DNA of 64,000 nucleotides from Mycobacterium lentiflavum (GCF_022374895.2 NZ_CP092423.2:1860001-1924000), one strand, 5' to 3'; shown: positions 47,132-57,578, counted from the stretch's first letter. The notes: a model not told the origin generated them from the sequence alone. Made by a program: numbers and translations.

Positions 47132-48070
47132 ATGGGTTACACAGATCACCGGCCGGCGGCGGTGCGCGAACAAGCTCAAGAGCATGCCGAACAGGCCCGC
47201 GAGGCGATGGAAGAAAAGCGCGACCAACTCAGTGGTGGATTGAGCGGCTGGGTGGCGCAGCGCGCCGCCCGGTGGGACCTCAGCGGCCAGGACGAAGCCA
47301 TGCTGCAACACCAGAAGTTCGTGTGGAATCTGTTGGTCGACTACTGGTTTCGGATGGAGATCGACGGTTGGGAGAACATCCCTGAGCAGCCGCCGGCGCT
47401 GCTGGTCGGGATTCACTCCGGCGCCCCGTTCGTCTGGGACGCCTGGACCGTCGGTCTGCAATGGTGGCGCCGCTTCGGCCCGGACCGCACGCTGCATGGC
47501 ACCGCCCACGACGCGTTGATGGCGATTCCGCTCTTCGGCCGCTACTTCCGGTCGATGGGTGTGCTGCCGGCCGCCCCGGACGCCATTGCCACCGCGCTAG
47601 CCGAGGGACGAGACGTCGCGCTATGGCCTGGCGGAGAAGTGGATTCGCTGCGTCCCTGGGCCGAGCGCGATCGCGCCAATCTGGCGGGGCGCAAAGGCTT
47701 CGTGAAGATGGCGATTCGGTCCGGCGTGCCGATAGTGCCGATCGCCACGGTTGGCGGTGCGGACGCGATGCCCGTGCTGATCCGCGGTGACCGCTTGTCC
47801 AGGGCGTTGCGACTTGACCGACTGTTGCGGCTCAAGGTCTTTCCGCTGGCGGTCTCGCTGCCGTGGGGCATCGCGCCGGCCGCACTGCCGCAGCTTCCGT
47901 TGCCGGCCAAGATCAGGACGCGGTTTATGCCCCCGGTCGAGCTGGACCACGATCCCGCTCGCGCCGAGGACGATGACTACGTCGACGCAAAATACCGAGA
48001 GGTCCAAGACGCCATTCAGCGGGGAATGGACGCGCTGGCGCGCAAGCGCGCGCTACCGCTGTTTGCGTGA
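47132..48070 (+). CDS. LPLAT/MGAT-like acyltransferase
   Basis: A 312-residue acyltransferase of the lysophospholipid/diacylglycerol acyltransferase superfamily. After a charged N-terminus come the acceptor motif IHSGAPFVWDAW (His...Asp, longer than the classic HxxxxD), the HGTAHDALMAIPLFGRYFRSMGVLPA region, the glycine-rich block ALWPGGEVDSLRPW and KGFVKMAIRSGVPIVPIATVGG. It likely transfers acyl chains to glycerolipids at the membrane face. It is not in this place in H37Rv as I recall it. The substrate is unknown. Confidence 0.85.
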   Translation: MGYTDHRPAAVREQAQEHAEQAREAMEEKRDQLSGGLSGWVAQRAARWDLSGQDEAMLQHQKFVWNLLVDYWFRMEIDGWENIPEQPPALLVGIHSGAPFVWDAWTVGLQWWRRFGPDRTLHGTAHDALMAIPLFGRYFRSMGVLPAAPDAIATALAEGRDVALWPGGEVDSLRPWAERDRANLAGRKGFVKMAIRSGVPIVPIATVGGADAMPVLIRGDRLSRALRLDRLLRLKVFPLAVSLPWGIAPAALPQLPLPAKIRTRFMPPVELDHDPARAEDDDYVDAKYREVQDAIQRGMDALARKRALPLFA

Positions 48071-48099
48071 TGATCGAAAGTGGTTCAACCGCAACGCTA

Positions 48100-48825
48100 T
48101 CAGTGTTGGGCGCTGCCGTTGAGATGGCGGCTCGATCCCACGTCGTCGACAACCCACTGCGGATGCGGTGGCGTCACCGCCATGTAGCCCACACCGCGGA
48201 CGGTGTCGACCATCGACTCGTGTTCGGGCCCTAGCTTTGCGCGCAGCCGCCGCACGTGAACATCGACGGTGCGGACGCGTCCGGTCGAGTCGTATCCCCA
48301 CACCTCGTGCATCAGCCGGGTACGGCTGAACGCCCGACCGGCATGTTGCACAAGGAAATTCAGCAATTTGAACTCGGTGACCGTCAGGCTGAGATCTTTG
48401 CCGCACAGCGATCCGGCAAAACTCGCCGGGTGCAGGACGAGATCACCGAACTTCAGGTAGCCGTCCACCGTGCTGCGGCGTCGTTTGATTGCCAGGCGCA
48501 ATCGCGCCTCGAGCTCGTCGGCGCCGGTGGCGGGCAACATCACGTCGTCGAGGCGCCAGTCGACGTCCACCGACGCGAAGTGCGCCGGTGCGACGACCGC
48601 CACCACCGCGACCGCGGGCGCGCGGGCCGTCAGGCCGCGACATACATTGCGAGCCGCCGCCAGATCGGTGCGCGCGTCGATAATGGCCACGTCAGCACCG
48701 TCATGATGCCCGTCGAGTTGCTCGGAGAGCGGGATGCGGCGAATTGTTTGCGTTAACGACGGCAGGGTCGGTAACGCCGATGCGAAATCGTCGGCATTGG
48801 ATAGCAGTAGCACGTCCAATGACAT
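48100..48825 (-). CDS. OmpR-type regulator with atypical receiver
   Basis: A 241-residue transcription factor, the counterpart of Rv2884. The C-terminal winged helix is standard ([35 protein letters not shown], then [32 protein letters not shown]). The N-terminal receiver keeps an Asp at the end of strand 3 (VAIIDARTD) but lacks the usual acidic pair and the late Lys, as in GlnR-like orphan receivers. It has no kinase partner nearby. ATG 48825 is preferred over TTG 48831. The target genes are unknown. Confidence 0.87.
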   Translation of the reverse strand: MSLDVLLLSNADDFASALPTLPSLTQTIRRIPLSEQLDGHHDGADVAIIDARTDLAAARNVCRGLTARAPAVAVVAVVAPAHFASVDVDWRLDDVMLPATGADELEARLRLAIKRRRSTVDGYLKFGDLVLHPASFAGSLCGKDLSLTVTEFKLLNFLVQHAGRAFSRTRLMHEVWGYDSTGRVRTVDVHVRRLRAKLGPEHESMVDTVRGVGYMAVTPPHPQWVVDDVGSSRHLNGSAQH

Positions 48826-49024
48826 CTCCAAACCTCAGGCCGTCGCCGCCCCCGACCGCGCCAGCACCTCGCGGGAAGTGTCCGTCAGCGCTGCGCTGAA
48901 TACCCCATTCAGCACACAACTATGCCCTGTTTGGAGCCTGCGTTCGAGCGATTGCCCGTTGGAATCCGAGGTTATTGGAGATGGTTTTGCCGCCGATGGC
49001 ACGACAACGGCGGCGAAAGTCGAC

Positions 49025-49054
49025 GGGTCCGGCCCGTCAAAACGGGCCGGACCC
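49025..49054 (-). terminator. Hairpin terminator after the CsbD-like gene
   Basis: A perfect 13-bp stem (GGGTCCGGCCCGT with ACGGGCCGGACCC) and a four-base loop lie 14 bases past the csbD-like stop on the minus strand. It also faces the unannotated stretch 48832-49024, in which I see no gene. Confidence 0.7.
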
Positions 49055-49068
49055 ATCCTTCAAACAGG

Positions 49069-49308
49069 TTATTGGTTGGCCTTCTGGCGCTCCTCGGCCA
49101 CCTTGGCGGCGCCGCGTGCGGCCTCGGCTTCGGCTTCCTTCTTGGCCGCGTCGCGCTGGGCCTCGGCCTTGTCCTGCTGGGCCTCACCTTCGCGGGTGAG
49201 GTCGTCGCGACCGGCCAGTGCGCCGGCGGCTTCCTTGACCTTGCCCTTGACGTCTTCGACGACGCCCTTGACCGCTTCCGCGGGTCCAGAGTTTTCGTTG
49301 TCCGCCAT
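49069..49308 (-). CDS. CsbD-like small stress protein
   Basis: A 79-residue charged helical protein. The start [50 protein letters not shown] fits the CsbD family. The rest is a Lys/Glu/Ala coiled coil. The mycobacterial relatives are named microaggregate-binding proteins in some annotations. It is likely intrinsically disordered or coiled, with no catalytic site. GGAGG nine bases before ATG 49308 supports the start. It is divergent from pyrH across 372 bases and has its own terminator. Confidence 0.82.
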   Translation of the reverse strand: MADNENSGPAEAVKGVVEDVKGKVKEAAGALAGRDDLTREGEAQQDKAEAQRDAAKKEAEAEAARGAAKVAEERQKANQ

Positions 49309-49680
49309 GAATCAATTCCTCCTCAGTGGCGTACCAGGGATTCGCGACTGACGCGCCCGTACGAGCGGCTGACGATCGCTTCCGGCGTACGGCGTGGTCC
49401 GGCCCTGCTTCTCAAGACCGCAGATTTCCCCACCGCGTTGGTGCGGATTCCCAGGCCGTCGAGACCTCAAACATTTGACGCCGGAAGCAAAGTCGCGACG
49501 GCGCCGCACCCGAGCATGACCTGCGCCGACGGCCCTTGGCCGCGTCGTGGCTCGCCGTCCGGGCAAATATTCCACCCCGCTGGCGTCAGATTGTGCTGCG
49601 ATGGGGCAGGATATGAACTGCCGTTCCGGGTGGGGTCACCGTGCGCCAGCCTGGGATGGCACTGTCATGCGAGGAGTCTG
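49309..49680. other. 372-base gap between csbD-like gene and pyrH
   Basis: I see no supported gene here. CCGTACG and CGTACGG near 49347 and 49397 form an inverted repeat with an inner AGCG/CGCT pair, a possible bulged hairpin. The pyrH promoter should lie in the last 100 bases; GATATGAAC near 49610 is a weak -10 candidate. GAGGAG just before 49681 is the pyrH ribosome-binding site. Confidence 0.4.
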
Positions 49681-50466
49681 ATGACGCAGCCCGAGCCCAC
49701 CAGCGCTAACGGCGTGCCGAGTCCTTCATCCGACGACGGACAACCCTGCAGCCAGCCACGTGCCAAGTATTCGCGGGTGTTGCTGAAGCTTGGCGGCGAG
49801 ATGTTCGGCGGCGGCCAGGTCGGGCTGGATCCCGATGTGGTGGCGCAGGTCGCCCGCCAGATCGCCGAGGTGGTCCGCGACGGCGTGCAGGTCGCCGTCG
49901 TGATCGGTGGCGGCAACTTCTTCCGGGGTGCGCAACTGCAGCAGCGCGGTATGGAGCGCACCCGCTCGGACTACATGGGGATGCTCGGCACCGTGATGAA
50001 TAGCCTTGCGCTGCAAGACTTCCTGCAGAAGGAAGGCATCGACACCCGCGTTCAGACCGCGATCACGATGGGCCAGGTCGCCGAGCCCTACATCCCGCTG
50101 CGGGCCGTCCGTCATCTGGAGAAGGGCCGCGTGGTCATCTTCGGCGCCGGCATGGGGCTGCCGTACTTTTCCACCGACACCACGGCCGCGCAGCGCGCGC
50201 TGGAGATCGGCGCCGACGTGGTCTTGATGGCCAAGGCGGTCGACGGGGTGTTCACCGAGGATCCGCGGGTGAATCCCGACGCGGAGTTGCTCACCTCCAT
50301 CAGCCACCGGGAAGTCATCGACCGGGGGCTGCGGGTGGCCGATGCCACCGCGTTCAGCCTGTGTATGGACAATGGCATGCCAATCCTGGTGTTCAACCTG
50401 CTGACCGACGGCAATATCGCTCGGGCGGTCGCTGGTGAGAAGATCGGAACGCTAGTCACCACTTGA
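49681..50466 (+). CDS. pyrH: Uridylate kinase
   Basis: A 261-residue enzyme that makes UDP from UMP and ATP. After a 27-residue mycobacterial extension comes [19 protein letters not shown], then [75 protein letters not shown] 49681 gives the length I recall for M. tuberculosis. It is followed by frr, cdsA and rlmN in the same direction, the conserved actinobacterial order. Confidence 0.97.
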   Translation: MTQPEPTSANGVPSPSSDDGQPCSQPRAKYSRVLLKLGGEMFGGGQVGLDPDVVAQVARQIAEVVRDGVQVAVVIGGGNFFRGAQLQQRGMERTRSDYMGMLGTVMNSLALQDFLQKEGIDTRVQTAITMGQVAEPYIPLRAVRHLEKGRVVIFGAGMGLPYFSTDTTAAQRALEIGADVVLMAKAVDGVFTEDPRVNPDAELLTSISHREVIDRGLRVADATAFSLCMDNGMPILVFNLLTDGNIARAVAGEKIGTLVTT

Positions 50467-50532
50467 GGGGAAGACGCACATGATCGGCGACTGCGACGAT
50501 GCAGAGCGCAGCGATGAAGAGGAGTGGCGCAG

Positions 50533-51090
50533 ATGATCGATGAGGCTCTCTTCGACGCTGAAGAGAAAATGGAGAAGGCCGTATCCGTGGCTCGTGACGA
50601 CTTGTCAACCATCCGGACCGGCCGCGCCAATCCCGGCATGTTCTCCCGGATCGTCATCGACTACTACGGCACGACGACTCCGATCACCCAGCTGGCCAGC
50701 ATCAACGTCCCGGAGGCGCGGCTTGTCGTCATCAAGCCGTACGAAGCCAGCCAGCTGCACGCGATCGAGACGGCGATTCGCAACTCCGACCTCGGGGTGA
50801 ACCCCAGCAACGACGGCACCCTGATTCGGGTGGCGGTGCCGCAGCTGACCGAGGAACGCCGTCGCGAGCTGGTCAAACAGGCCAAGGGCAAGGGCGAAGA
50901 CGCGAAGGTCTCGGTGCGCAACATCCGTCGCAAGTCGATGGAAGAACTGCACCGGATTCGCAAGGACGGGGAGGCCGGCGAGGATGATGTCGGCCGCGCC
51001 GAAAAGGACCTGGACAAGACCACCCAGCACTATGTCAACCAGATCGACGAGCTGGTCAAGCACAAAGAAGGCGAGCTGCTGGAGGTCTAG
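50533..51090 (+). CDS. frr: Ribosome recycling factor
   Basis: A 185-residue factor that with EF-G splits post-termination ribosomes. The sequence [37 protein letters not shown] and [32 protein letters not shown] are diagnostic. ATG 50533 matches the known N-terminus; an in-frame GTG at 50524 is less likely. It lies 66 bases after pyrH. Confidence 0.97.
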   Translation: MIDEALFDAEEKMEKAVSVARDDLSTIRTGRANPGMFSRIVIDYYGTTTPITQLASINVPEARLVVIKPYEASQLHAIETAIRNSDLGVNPSNDGTLIRVAVPQLTEERRRELVKQAKGKGEDAKVSVRNIRRKSMEELHRIRKDGEAGEDDVGRAEKDLDKTTQHYVNQIDELVKHKEGELLEV

Positions 51091-51112
51091 CGGCCGCTCA
51101 GCAACCACGTCC

Positions 51113-52036
51113 GTGCCAACCTCCGATGCCGGCCCAGGCACCCCGCCCGACGAGCCGGCGCGGGGCGCCAAAGACACCCTGCAGAAACCCGCCAAGAAGA
51201 CGTCGAGGGCCGGACGCGACCTGCCCGCGGCGATCGCGGTCGGTGCGGCGATCGGCGGGCTGCTCGTCGCGACGCTGGTCTTCGCTCCGCGCTTCTGGGT
51301 GCTCATCGTGGCCATCGCGATTCTCGTTGCCAGCCACGAGGTGGTGCGACGGCTGCGCGAAGCCGGGTACGTCATTGCGGTCATCCCATTACTGGTCGGT
51401 GGCCAGGTCACGGTCTGGCTGACCTGGCCGTACCACGCCGCCGGCGCACTGGCCGGGTTCGCCGCCACCGTGGTGGCCTGCAATGTCTGGCGGTTGTTCA
51501 TGCCGGATCCCAGCCGCAGTCCCTCACCCGCCGGCTCGTCGTCGAACTACCTGCGCGACGCTTCGGCCACCGTCTTCCTGGCCGCCTGGGTCCCGCTGTT
51601 CGCCTCCTTCGGCGTCCTGCTCGTCTATCCGCCCGACGGCGCGGGACGGGTGTTCTGCCTGATGGTTACCGTCGTCGCTTCCGACACCGGTGGATATGCC
51701 GTCGGGGCGCTCTTCGGCAAGCATCCGCTGGTCCCGTCGATCAGCCCGAAGAAGTCCTGGGAGGGATTCACCGGCTCCCTGGTCTTCGGGATTTCCGCCG
51801 CGATCCTGACCGCCACCCTCTTGGCGGGCAAACCGGCGTGGATTGGCGCGCTGCTGGGTCTCATCCTGGTGCTCAGCTGCACGCTCGGCGACCTGGTGGA
51901 ATCGCAGGTGAAGCGGGACCTCGGCATCAAGGACATGGGCCGACTGCTCCCCGGCCACGGCGGCCTGATGGACCGGCTCGACGGAGTGCTGCCGTCGGCC
52001 GTCGCGGCCTGGATCGTGCTCACCTTGGTTCCCTAG
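51113..52036 (+). CDS. cdsA: Phosphatidate cytidylyltransferase
   Basis: A 307-residue membrane enzyme that makes CDP-diacylglycerol from phosphatidate and CTP for phospholipid synthesis. A hydrophilic N-terminus of about 40 residues is followed by seven to eight membrane segments. The family signature is near the end: [35 protein letters not shown]. The start GTG 51113 lies 22 bases after frr. It is the counterpart of Rv2881c. Confidence 0.95.
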   Translation: MPTSDAGPGTPPDEPARGAKDTLQKPAKKTSRAGRDLPAAIAVGAAIGGLLVATLVFAPRFWVLIVAIAILVASHEVVRRLREAGYVIAVIPLLVGGQVTVWLTWPYHAAGALAGFAATVVACNVWRLFMPDPSRSPSPAGSSSNYLRDASATVFLAAWVPLFASFGVLLVYPPDGAGRVFCLMVTVVASDTGGYAVGALFGKHPLVPSISPKKSWEGFTGSLVFGISAAILTATLLAGKPAWIGALLGLILVLSCTLGDLVESQVKRDLGIKDMGRLLPGHGGLMDRLDGVLPSAVAAWIVLTLVP

Positions 52037-52068
52037 GCCGCCCGCCGCTAGCCGATACTGGACAGAGC

Positions 52069-53172
52069 ATGGCCCAACAATTGGTGTTCGAAGAGCCGCG
52101 TGCGGGAAAGCCGCCGCGGCACCTCGCCGACCTTGACGCGGCCGGCCGGGCGGCGGCCGTCGAGGAGCTCGGCTTGCCGGCGTTTCGGGCCAAGCAACTC
52201 GCGCAGCAGTACTACGGCCGGTTGATCGCGGATCCGCGGCAGATGACCGACCTGCCGGCGGCGGTGCGCGACGTGATTGCCGAGACGATGTTCCCGAATC
52301 TGCTGAGCGTCGCCCGGGAGATCACCTGCGACGCCGGGCAGACGCGAAAGACGTTGTGGCGGGCCGTCAATGACCCTGCTGGCACCATGTTTGAGTCGGT
52401 CCTGATGCGCTATCCACAGCGCAACACCGTGTGCATCTCGTCGCAGGCGGGTTGCGGCATGGCGTGTCCGTTCTGCGCGACCGGCCAGGGCGGATTGACC
52501 CGCAACCTGTCGACCGCCGAGATCACCGAACAGGTGCGTACCGCCGCGGTGGCGTTGCGCGACGAGTTCGGTGACCGGCTGTCGAACGTGGTGTTCATGG
52601 GGATGGGGGAGCCGCTGGCCAACTACGCGCGGACGGTGGCCGCGGTGCGGCGCATCACCGAGGCGCCGCCGCACGGCTTCGGCATCTCGGCCCGATCGGT
52701 GACGGTGTCGACGGTCGGCCTGGCCCCGGCGATCCGCAAGCTCGCCGACGAACGGCTGGGCGTGACGCTGGCGTTGTCGCTGCATGCCCCGGACGACGAA
52801 CTGCGCGACACGCTGGTTCCGGTCAACAACCGGTGGAAGATCAGCGAGGCGCTCGACGCCGCCCGATACTACGGCGACGTGACGGGCCGGCGGGTGTCGA
52901 TCGAGTACGCGCTGATTCGCGACGTCAACGACCAGCCGTGGCGCGCCGACCTGCTCGGCAAGCGACTGCACGGCGCGCTCGGGCCGCTGGCGCATGTGAA
53001 CCTGATCCCGCTCAACCCGACCTCGGGCAGCGATTGGGACGCCAGCCCTAAAGACGTGGAGCGCGAGTTTGTCCGGCGAGTCCGGGCGAAAGGCGTCTCG
53101 TGCACGGTCCGAGACACCCGGGGCCGCGAGATCAGCGCCGCCTGCGGACAGCTGGCCGCCGCAGGTGGGTAG
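52069..53172 (+). CDS. rlmN: Dual-specificity RNA methyltransferase RlmN
   Basis: A 367-residue radical-SAM enzyme that methylates C2 of adenine 2503 in 23S rRNA and A37 of some tRNAs. The [4Fe-4S] cysteines are C129, C133 and C136 in [28 protein letters not shown] binds SAM. The catalytic cysteine carrying the methyl group is C359 in [13 protein letters not shown] at the very end. The frame is intact. The last 33 bases are part of a 58-bp tandem repeat that continues past the stop. Confidence 0.95.
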   Translation: MAQQLVFEEPRAGKPPRHLADLDAAGRAAAVEELGLPAFRAKQLAQQYYGRLIADPRQMTDLPAAVRDVIAETMFPNLLSVAREITCDAGQTRKTLWRAVNDPAGTMFESVLMRYPQRNTVCISSQAGCGMACPFCATGQGGLTRNLSTAEITEQVRTAAVALRDEFGDRLSNVVFMGMGEPLANYARTVAAVRRITEAPPHGFGISARSVTVSTVGLAPAIRKLADERLGVTLALSLHAPDDELRDTLVPVNNRWKISEALDAARYYGDVTGRRVSIEYALIRDVNDQPWRADLLGKRLHGALGPLAHVNLIPLNPTSGSDWDASPKDVEREFVRRVRAKGVSCTVRDTRGREISAACGQLAAAGG

Positions 53173-53289
53173 CTGGAGCGCAGGCGATTCAGGCACGGCC
53201 TGCGGACAGCTGGCCGCCGCAGGTGGGTAGCTGGAGCGCAGGCGATTCAGGCACGGCCTGCGGACAGCTGGCCGCCGCAGGTGGGTAGC
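53140..53289 (+). repeat. 58-bp tandem repeat at the end of rlmN
   Basis: The unit occurs at 53140-53197 and 53198-53255, with a 34-base partial third copy at 53256-53289; the copies are identical. The first unit starts inside rlmN and includes the catalytic-Cys codon, the last eight codons after it and the stop. The later copies repeat this coding end downstream. A clean repeat of this size is a likely variable-number locus. Confidence 0.92.
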
Positions 53290-53356
53290 CGCAGTGGTGA
53301 ACCAGGAGGTCGGCTACCACGTGTTGTGAAGTAGCAGTCCAGCAAAGGGGGTTGGT

Positions 53357-53866
53357 ATGACGATTCACTTGTTAGCGCGCTTCAAGATGTTTGCCGCGGC
53401 CATCGTGACGGGCCTGGTCGCGATTGTTCTCGTATCGGCCGCACCACGGGCACAGGCCGCCGACGACCGGCTGCAGTTCACCGGAACCACGCTGAGCGGG
53501 GCGCCGTTCAACGGTGCCAGCCTGCAGGGGAAACCGGCGGTGCTGTGGTTCTGGGCGCCGTTTTGCCCGTTCTGCAACGCCGAGGCTCCCGGAGTGGCCC
53601 AGGTCGCGGCCGCCAATCCCGGTGTCACGTTCGTCGGCATCGCCGGGCACTCCGACCCCGGCGCCGAACAGGCCTTCGTCTCCAAATACGGCCTGAACTT
53701 CATCAACCTCAACGACGCCGACGGCTCGATCTGGGCGCGTTACAACGTGCCCTGGCAGCCGGCCTACGTGTTCTACCGGGCGGACGGCAGCTCGACGTTC
53801 GTCAATAACCCCACCTCGGCGATGCCCCAGCAGGAACTGGCCGGTCGGGTGGCCGCGCTGAAGTGA
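53357..53866 (+). CDS. mpt53: Secreted disulfide oxidoreductase MPT53 (DsbE-like)
   Basis: A 169-residue exported thioredoxin-fold protein. The signal peptide runs to PRAQA (about residue 34). The redox motif is FWAPFCPFCNAEAPG with Cys 70 and Cys 73. The cis-Pro region is NVPWQPAYVFYRADG. M. tuberculosis MPT53 oxidises thiols in exported proteins. The next gene, ccdA, overlaps its stop (GTGA) and probably recycles its electrons. Confidence 0.95.
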   Translation: MTIHLLARFKMFAAAIVTGLVAIVLVSAAPRAQAADDRLQFTGTTLSGAPFNGASLQGKPAVLWFWAPFCPFCNAEAPGVAQVAAANPGVTFVGIAGHSDPGAEQAFVSKYGLNFINLNDADGSIWARYNVPWQPAYVFYRADGSSTFVNNPTSAMPQQELAGRVAALK

Positions 53867-54720
53867 ACCACGGTCTCGTCGGTCTGGCATTCGCTGCCGG
53901 GTTGGTGGCCGCGGTGAACCCGTGCGGGTTCGCGATGCTGCCCGCCTACCTGCTGCTGGTGGTGCGCGGCCAGCGCAACGGAGAACGTCTCAGCCCGGCG
54001 GCCGGGGTGGGACGCGCGCTGGCTGCCACCGCCGGCATGGCGCTCGGCTTTCTGACGGTGTTCGGATTGTTCGGCGCGCTGACCATCTCGGCGGCCGCCA
54101 CGGTGCAGCGATACCTACCGTACGCGACCGTCGTGATCGGCATTGTGCTTGTGGCGCTTGGGATCTGGCTGCTCTCGGGTCGCGAGCTGACCGCGCTGAC
54201 GCCCCGGGCGCTGGGACCGCGGTGGGCGCCCACGGGACTGGCGGGCATGTATGGCTACGGCATCAGTTACGCGATCGCGTCGCTGTCGTGCACGATCGGG
54301 CCGTTTCTGGCGGTCACCGCCGCGGGCCTGCGCAGCGGGTCGGTCGTCACGGGCGTGTCCATCTATCTGGCCTACGTCGCGGGCCTGACGCTGGTCATCG
54401 GCGTGCTCGCCGTTGCCGCCGCGACCGCGAGCACGGCGCTGGCCGATCGGCTGCGGCGCATCATGCCGTTCGTCAACCGGATCGGCGGCGCGCTGCTGGT
54501 GCTGGTCGGGCTGTATGTCGGCTACTACGGCAGCTACGAGTTGCGGCTGCTGAACACCGCGGCGGATCCCCGGGACTCAGTGATTCTGGCGGGCGGGCGG
54601 CTACAGGGCGCGCTGGCCGGTTGGGTGCATCAGCATGGCGTCTGGCCGTGGCTGGTGGCGTTGGTCGCGCTGGTGGGCGCCGCGCTGGTGGGCGCCTGGC
54701 GCCGACACGCACGGCGCTGA
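53863..54720 (+). CDS. ccdA: CcdA/DsbD-type membrane electron carrier
   Basis: A 285-residue polytopic membrane protein, the counterpart of Rv2877c. The two redox cysteines are in AAVNPCGFAMLPAYLL and ASLSCTIGPFLAVT, the CcdA pattern for moving thiol electrons from the cytosol to the outside. About six to seven hydrophobic segments are visible. GTG 53863 overlaps the mpt53 stop, so the two are translationally coupled and likely partners. Confidence 0.92.
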   Translation: MNHGLVGLAFAAGLVAAVNPCGFAMLPAYLLLVVRGQRNGERLSPAAGVGRALAATAGMALGFLTVFGLFGALTISAAATVQRYLPYATVVIGIVLVALGIWLLSGRELTALTPRALGPRWAPTGLAGMYGYGISYAIASLSCTIGPFLAVTAAGLRSGSVVTGVSIYLAYVAGLTLVIGVLAVAAATASTALADRLRRIMPFVNRIGGALLVLVGLYVGYYGSYELRLLNTAADPRDSVILAGGRLQGALAGWVHQHGVWPWLVALVALVGAALVGAWRRHARR

Positions 54721-54733
54721 GCGCGGCCGGTCG

Positions 54734-54988
54734 CTAGCGAATCCAGCCGCGCCGGCGGCCCCACATGTCGCGGATCAGGATGAAGAGCGCCAGGAGCGCG
54801 AAACCGATCAGGAAGTTGTCCTCGACGTGGCCGACGTGGTTGCCGCGCAGCATGGCCAGCAGGAACAGCACGCCAAAGATGCCGACGACGTGCCAGGTGC
54901 GGGTGTTGATCTTGCTCCAGCCCCACGCGGCGGATGGCACCTCGGCCGGGTCGACGCCGTTGTAGTGCTCCACCTCGGTACTGGCCAC
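54734..54988 (-). CDS. DUF2631 membrane protein
   Basis: An 84-residue protein with two hydrophobic segments (VVGIFGVLFLLAML and NFLIGFALLALFILI), the counterpart of Rv2876. The N-terminus STEVEHYNGVDPAEVPSAAWGWSKINTRTWHV is conserved in actinobacteria. GTG 54988 is chosen because AAGGGA lies a few bases upstream; a GTG at 55027 would add 13 residues but has no such site. It is convergent with ccdA. The function is unknown. Confidence 0.8.
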   Translation of the reverse strand: MASTEVEHYNGVDPAEVPSAAWGWSKINTRTWHVVGIFGVLFLLAMLRGNHVGHVEDNFLIGFALLALFILIRDMWGRRRGWIR

Positions 54989-55145
54989 GGCGATTCCCTT
55001 CGGATCTGATCGGCTTTTCTCGATCACGATTCTGGCACACGCAGCGCGCTAGTACCCGGCGCAGGCACGGGTTGGCGGTCGGCCCCGCAGATCGGGCCCG
55101 GCCGCCAACCTCGGCTGCCATGTGGCGCTAGCCGGCCTGCGCTAC

Positions 55146-55727
55146 CTACGAGGGCGGCATCAAGACCGTGTCGATCATGTACACCGTCGCGTTCGCTGTG
55201 GTCACCCCACCACAGACCACGTTCGCGTTGTTGACCTTGATGCCGTTGCCCTGACCCGTCACCGTCACGTTCGCGCCCTGCAGCGTCGGGTGGGTGCCGT
55301 CGACCTTGGCCGGGCTCAACTGACCCTGAAGAACGTGGTAGGTGAGGATGCTCTTCAGCAGGGGCGCGTTCGTCTTCAACTGGCCGATCGTGGATTCGGG
55401 CAGCTTGCTGAATGCGGCATCGGTCGGCGCGAACACCGTGTACTGACCGTTGTTGAGGGTGTCGACCAGATTCACCTGCGGATTGAGCTGACCCGAAAGC
55501 GCCGAGGTCAGCGTGGTCAGCTGGGGATTGTTCGAGGCCGCAACCGCCACTGGGACCCCCGACATCCCTTCCACCGAAGCGGGACCGCTGGGGTTGGCCG
55601 CCGCGTAGTCCGCGCAGCCCGGACCCACCAAGTCGGCCGCAGCGGCGCTCGGCGAGACGGCGACCCCGAGGCCCACGATGCTGGCCGCCGCGAAACTGGT
55701 CGTCACAATTTTGCCCGGTAATTTCAT
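55146..55727 (-). CDS. mpt70: Secreted fasciclin-domain antigen MPT70
   Basis: A 193-residue exported protein. After a signal peptide ([30 protein letters not shown]) comes one fasciclin (FAS1) domain: [40 protein letters not shown], then [17 protein letters not shown] and [15 protein letters not shown]1 domains mediate adhesion. It is the soluble sister of the lipoprotein MPT83 encoded nearby. ATG 55727 gives the length I recall for M. tuberculosis. A SigK-like promoter lies about 60 bases upstream. Confidence 0.95.
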   Translation of the reverse strand: MKLPGKIVTTSFAAASIVGLGVAVSPSAAAADLVGPGCADYAAANPSGPASVEGMSGVPVAVAASNNPQLTTLTSALSGQLNPQVNLVDTLNNGQYTVFAPTDAAFSKLPESTIGQLKTNAPLLKSILTYHVLQGQLSPAKVDGTHPTLQGANVTVTGQGNGIKVNNANVVCGGVTTANATVYMIDTVLMPPS

Positions 55728-55790
55728 GTGCAATCACTCCACTGGTAGGTCGGGAAGTCCAACCCGGCTGGCTGAACCCCGATACCAGTT

Positions 55791-55817
55791 CTTCGGAGCC
55801 AATTCGCTTTCGGATTG
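55791..55817 (-). promoter_or_regulatory. SigK-like promoter of mpt70
   Basis: On the minus strand CAATCC (-35) and CCGAAG (-10) are separated by 15 bases. This is close to the CCATCC...CCGAAT motif I recall for mycobacterial SigK, whose regulon includes mpt70 and mpt83. The -10 lies about 63 bases before the mpt70 ATG, nearly the same as for mpt83. Confidence 0.55.
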
Positions 55818-55831
55818 ACCCCGACGGCGAA

Positions 55832-57571
55832 TCAACCGTAGGTGAAGGAAAACACCTGCAACCCCTTGCTCGGCCGGACCTCCAGCAATCCCGGTGCCAC
55901 CCGATCGCCGGCGACGACCTGATGGGAGGTCGGTGGTCCGCTGATCGGCACAGTCGTCGACTTGCCGTCCCGCAGCACGGTCAGCGTCCCGGTTCCGCCG
56001 GCGACGATGTACACGTTTTTGGCACGGTAGCTGAGTTTGACGGCCGAGTTGTCGCCGCCGGCCGTCGCGCCTTGATAGTCCAGCGACCACGGCCCCGTCA
56101 GCGCGAAACTGTCGGCCTTCAGGGCCGGCGGATACCGAAACGTCGCGGCCCCTTCGTCGTATGTGCCGCCGCCGGCGTAATTCACCACTTTGCCGACGGA
56201 CAAATACGTCTCCGGTGTGAGGCCGGATGGTGGGGTGATGTCGGCCGTGTCGACGGGTGGGGGGAGTCTGACGTCCGGCTTCGCATCGGTGAGCAGCTGC
56301 CTGATCAGTTGTTCGGTGACGTCGTAATCGCCTTCCCCGAACTTGATGTGGCGGACCGTGCCGCTGCGGTCGACGAGATATTCGGCGGGCCAATACCGGT
56401 TGCGATAGTTCGTCCAGGTGCTGTACCCGTTGTCCAGCGCGATCGGGTAGGTGATGCCCAGGTCCGCCGCGCCTCGGACGACGTTCTCCGGGACTTTTTC
56501 GAACGCGTACTCCGGGGTATGCACGCCAATCACTTCCAGGCCACTGCCGTGGTAGTCGCGGTACCAGCCGGCGACATGCGGGATTGCACGTTGGCAATTG
56601 ATGCAGGAGTACGCCCAGAAATCAATCAGCACGACCTTGCCGCGCAACGAATCCAGGGTGATCGGCCTGCCCTCGGGCGTGTTCAACCAAGCGGCGATGC
56701 CTTTGAGATCTGGTGCGTGGCCGCAGCTTTCGAGCTTGGTCCCGCCGTTGCTGCAGTCGGACAGCCGCGCATTCTGGTCGTTGACGATGCCGCCGAGGTT
56801 CAGCTTCTCCCTGATCTCCTCGGCGCCGCCGACCTTGCGCTGCAGTGTGGCCGTGTAGTCGGGAATGGCCCGCTGCAACTGCGCCGGCAGATCGAAGACC
56901 AGCGCCACCGCGAGCAGGATCGTCACGATCCCCGCGGCAATTCGAATCTCGCGCTGACGGCGCCGAAAAGCCTTGACACGCTCTGCCACTCGTTGCCCGG
57001 CCAGCGCGAAGAACAGTAGCGGCAGTGCAGCACCGATCGCGAATGCGGCGGTCAGCGCGACCAGTCCCGCGCTGATGGTTGCGGTGGCTCCGGCGACGAC
57101 GATCGCGGCCAGGACGGGCCCTGCGCACGGGACATACAGCACGCCCAGCGCCAGTCCGAGCCCAAAACCGTTGCTGCGGTGGAGGATCCGCTTCTGGGGA
57201 ATGCGAGAGAACGGCCGCTCCAGCAGCTGCTCAAACTGGGGGAAGATGAGGCCGATGCCGATCGCCACCAACGCCACCAGCGCGATCCAGCGGATGGCGT
57301 CCTGCGGTAGACGCAGCAACGACAGCAGCGCCGAGCCGAGCAGGGTGACCACGCTGAAGCTGATCACCAGGCCGCCGATCACCCGGTATGGGCGCAGGGT
57401 CTCGGACAGTCGCCGTTCGGTTTCAACCGCGACCGCACCATCGTGCGGTGCGGGCGACGTGCTGCCGGCGGGGGTGGCGGAGAAAAATATCACCGGCAAT
57501 ACCGGCAGGATGCACGGCGATATTCCGGTGATCAGGCCTCCGAGGAAGCCGACCAGAATGAGGGTAAGCAT
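55832..57571 (-). CDS. dipZ: DipZ: CcdA-thioredoxin fusion protein
   Basis: A 579-residue membrane redox protein. The N-terminal CcdA-like part (1-270) has [16 protein letters not shown] and [16 protein letters not shown] cysteines and about six to seven membrane segments. The extracytoplasmic thioredoxin domain has WAYSCINC with Cys 323 and Cys 326. A C-terminal beta-domain (about 430-579) completes it. It carries electrons across the membrane to exported thiols. It is shorter than the 695 residues I recall for M. tuberculosis. It lies between mpt83 and mpt70, as in that species. Confidence 0.94.
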   Translation of the reverse strand: MLTLILVGFLGGLITGISPCILPVLPVIFFSATPAGSTSPAPHDGAVAVETERRLSETLRPYRVIGGLVISFSVVTLLGSALLSLLRLPQDAIRWIALVALVAIGIGLIFPQFEQLLERPFSRIPQKRILHRSNGFGLGLALGVLYVPCAGPVLAAIVVAGATATISAGLVALTAAFAIGAALPLLFFALAGQRVAERVKAFRRRQREIRIAAGIVTILLAVALVFDLPAQLQRAIPDYTATLQRKVGGAEEIREKLNLGGIVNDQNARLSDCSNGGTKLESCGHAPDLKGIAAWLNTPEGRPITLDSLRGKVVLIDFWAYSCINCQRAIPHVAGWYRDYHGSGLEVIGVHTPEYAFEKVPENVVRGAADLGITYPIALDNGYSTWTNYRNRYWPAEYLVDRSGTVRHIKFGEGDYDVTEQLIRQLLTDAKPDVRLPPPVDTADITPPSGLTPETYLSVGKVVNYAGGGTYDEGAATFRYPPALKADSFALTGPWSLDYQGATAGGDNSAVKLSYRAKNVYIVAGGTGTLTVLRDGKSTTVPISGPPTSHQVVAGDRVAPGLLEVRPSKGLQVFSFTYG

Positions 57572-57578
57572 GCTCGGT

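Noticed and set aside
48922..49680. In-frame extension of pyrH by about 250 codons
   Set aside because: It runs antisense through the CsbD-like gene and across its terminator. The PyrH family start and ribosome-binding site are at 49681.
53100..53288. 62-codon frame over the 58-bp repeats
   Set aside because: It is a by-product of the tandem repeat read out of frame with rlmN.
53140..53289. CRISPR array
   Set aside because: The repeats are directly adjacent with no variable spacers, and no cas genes are nearby.
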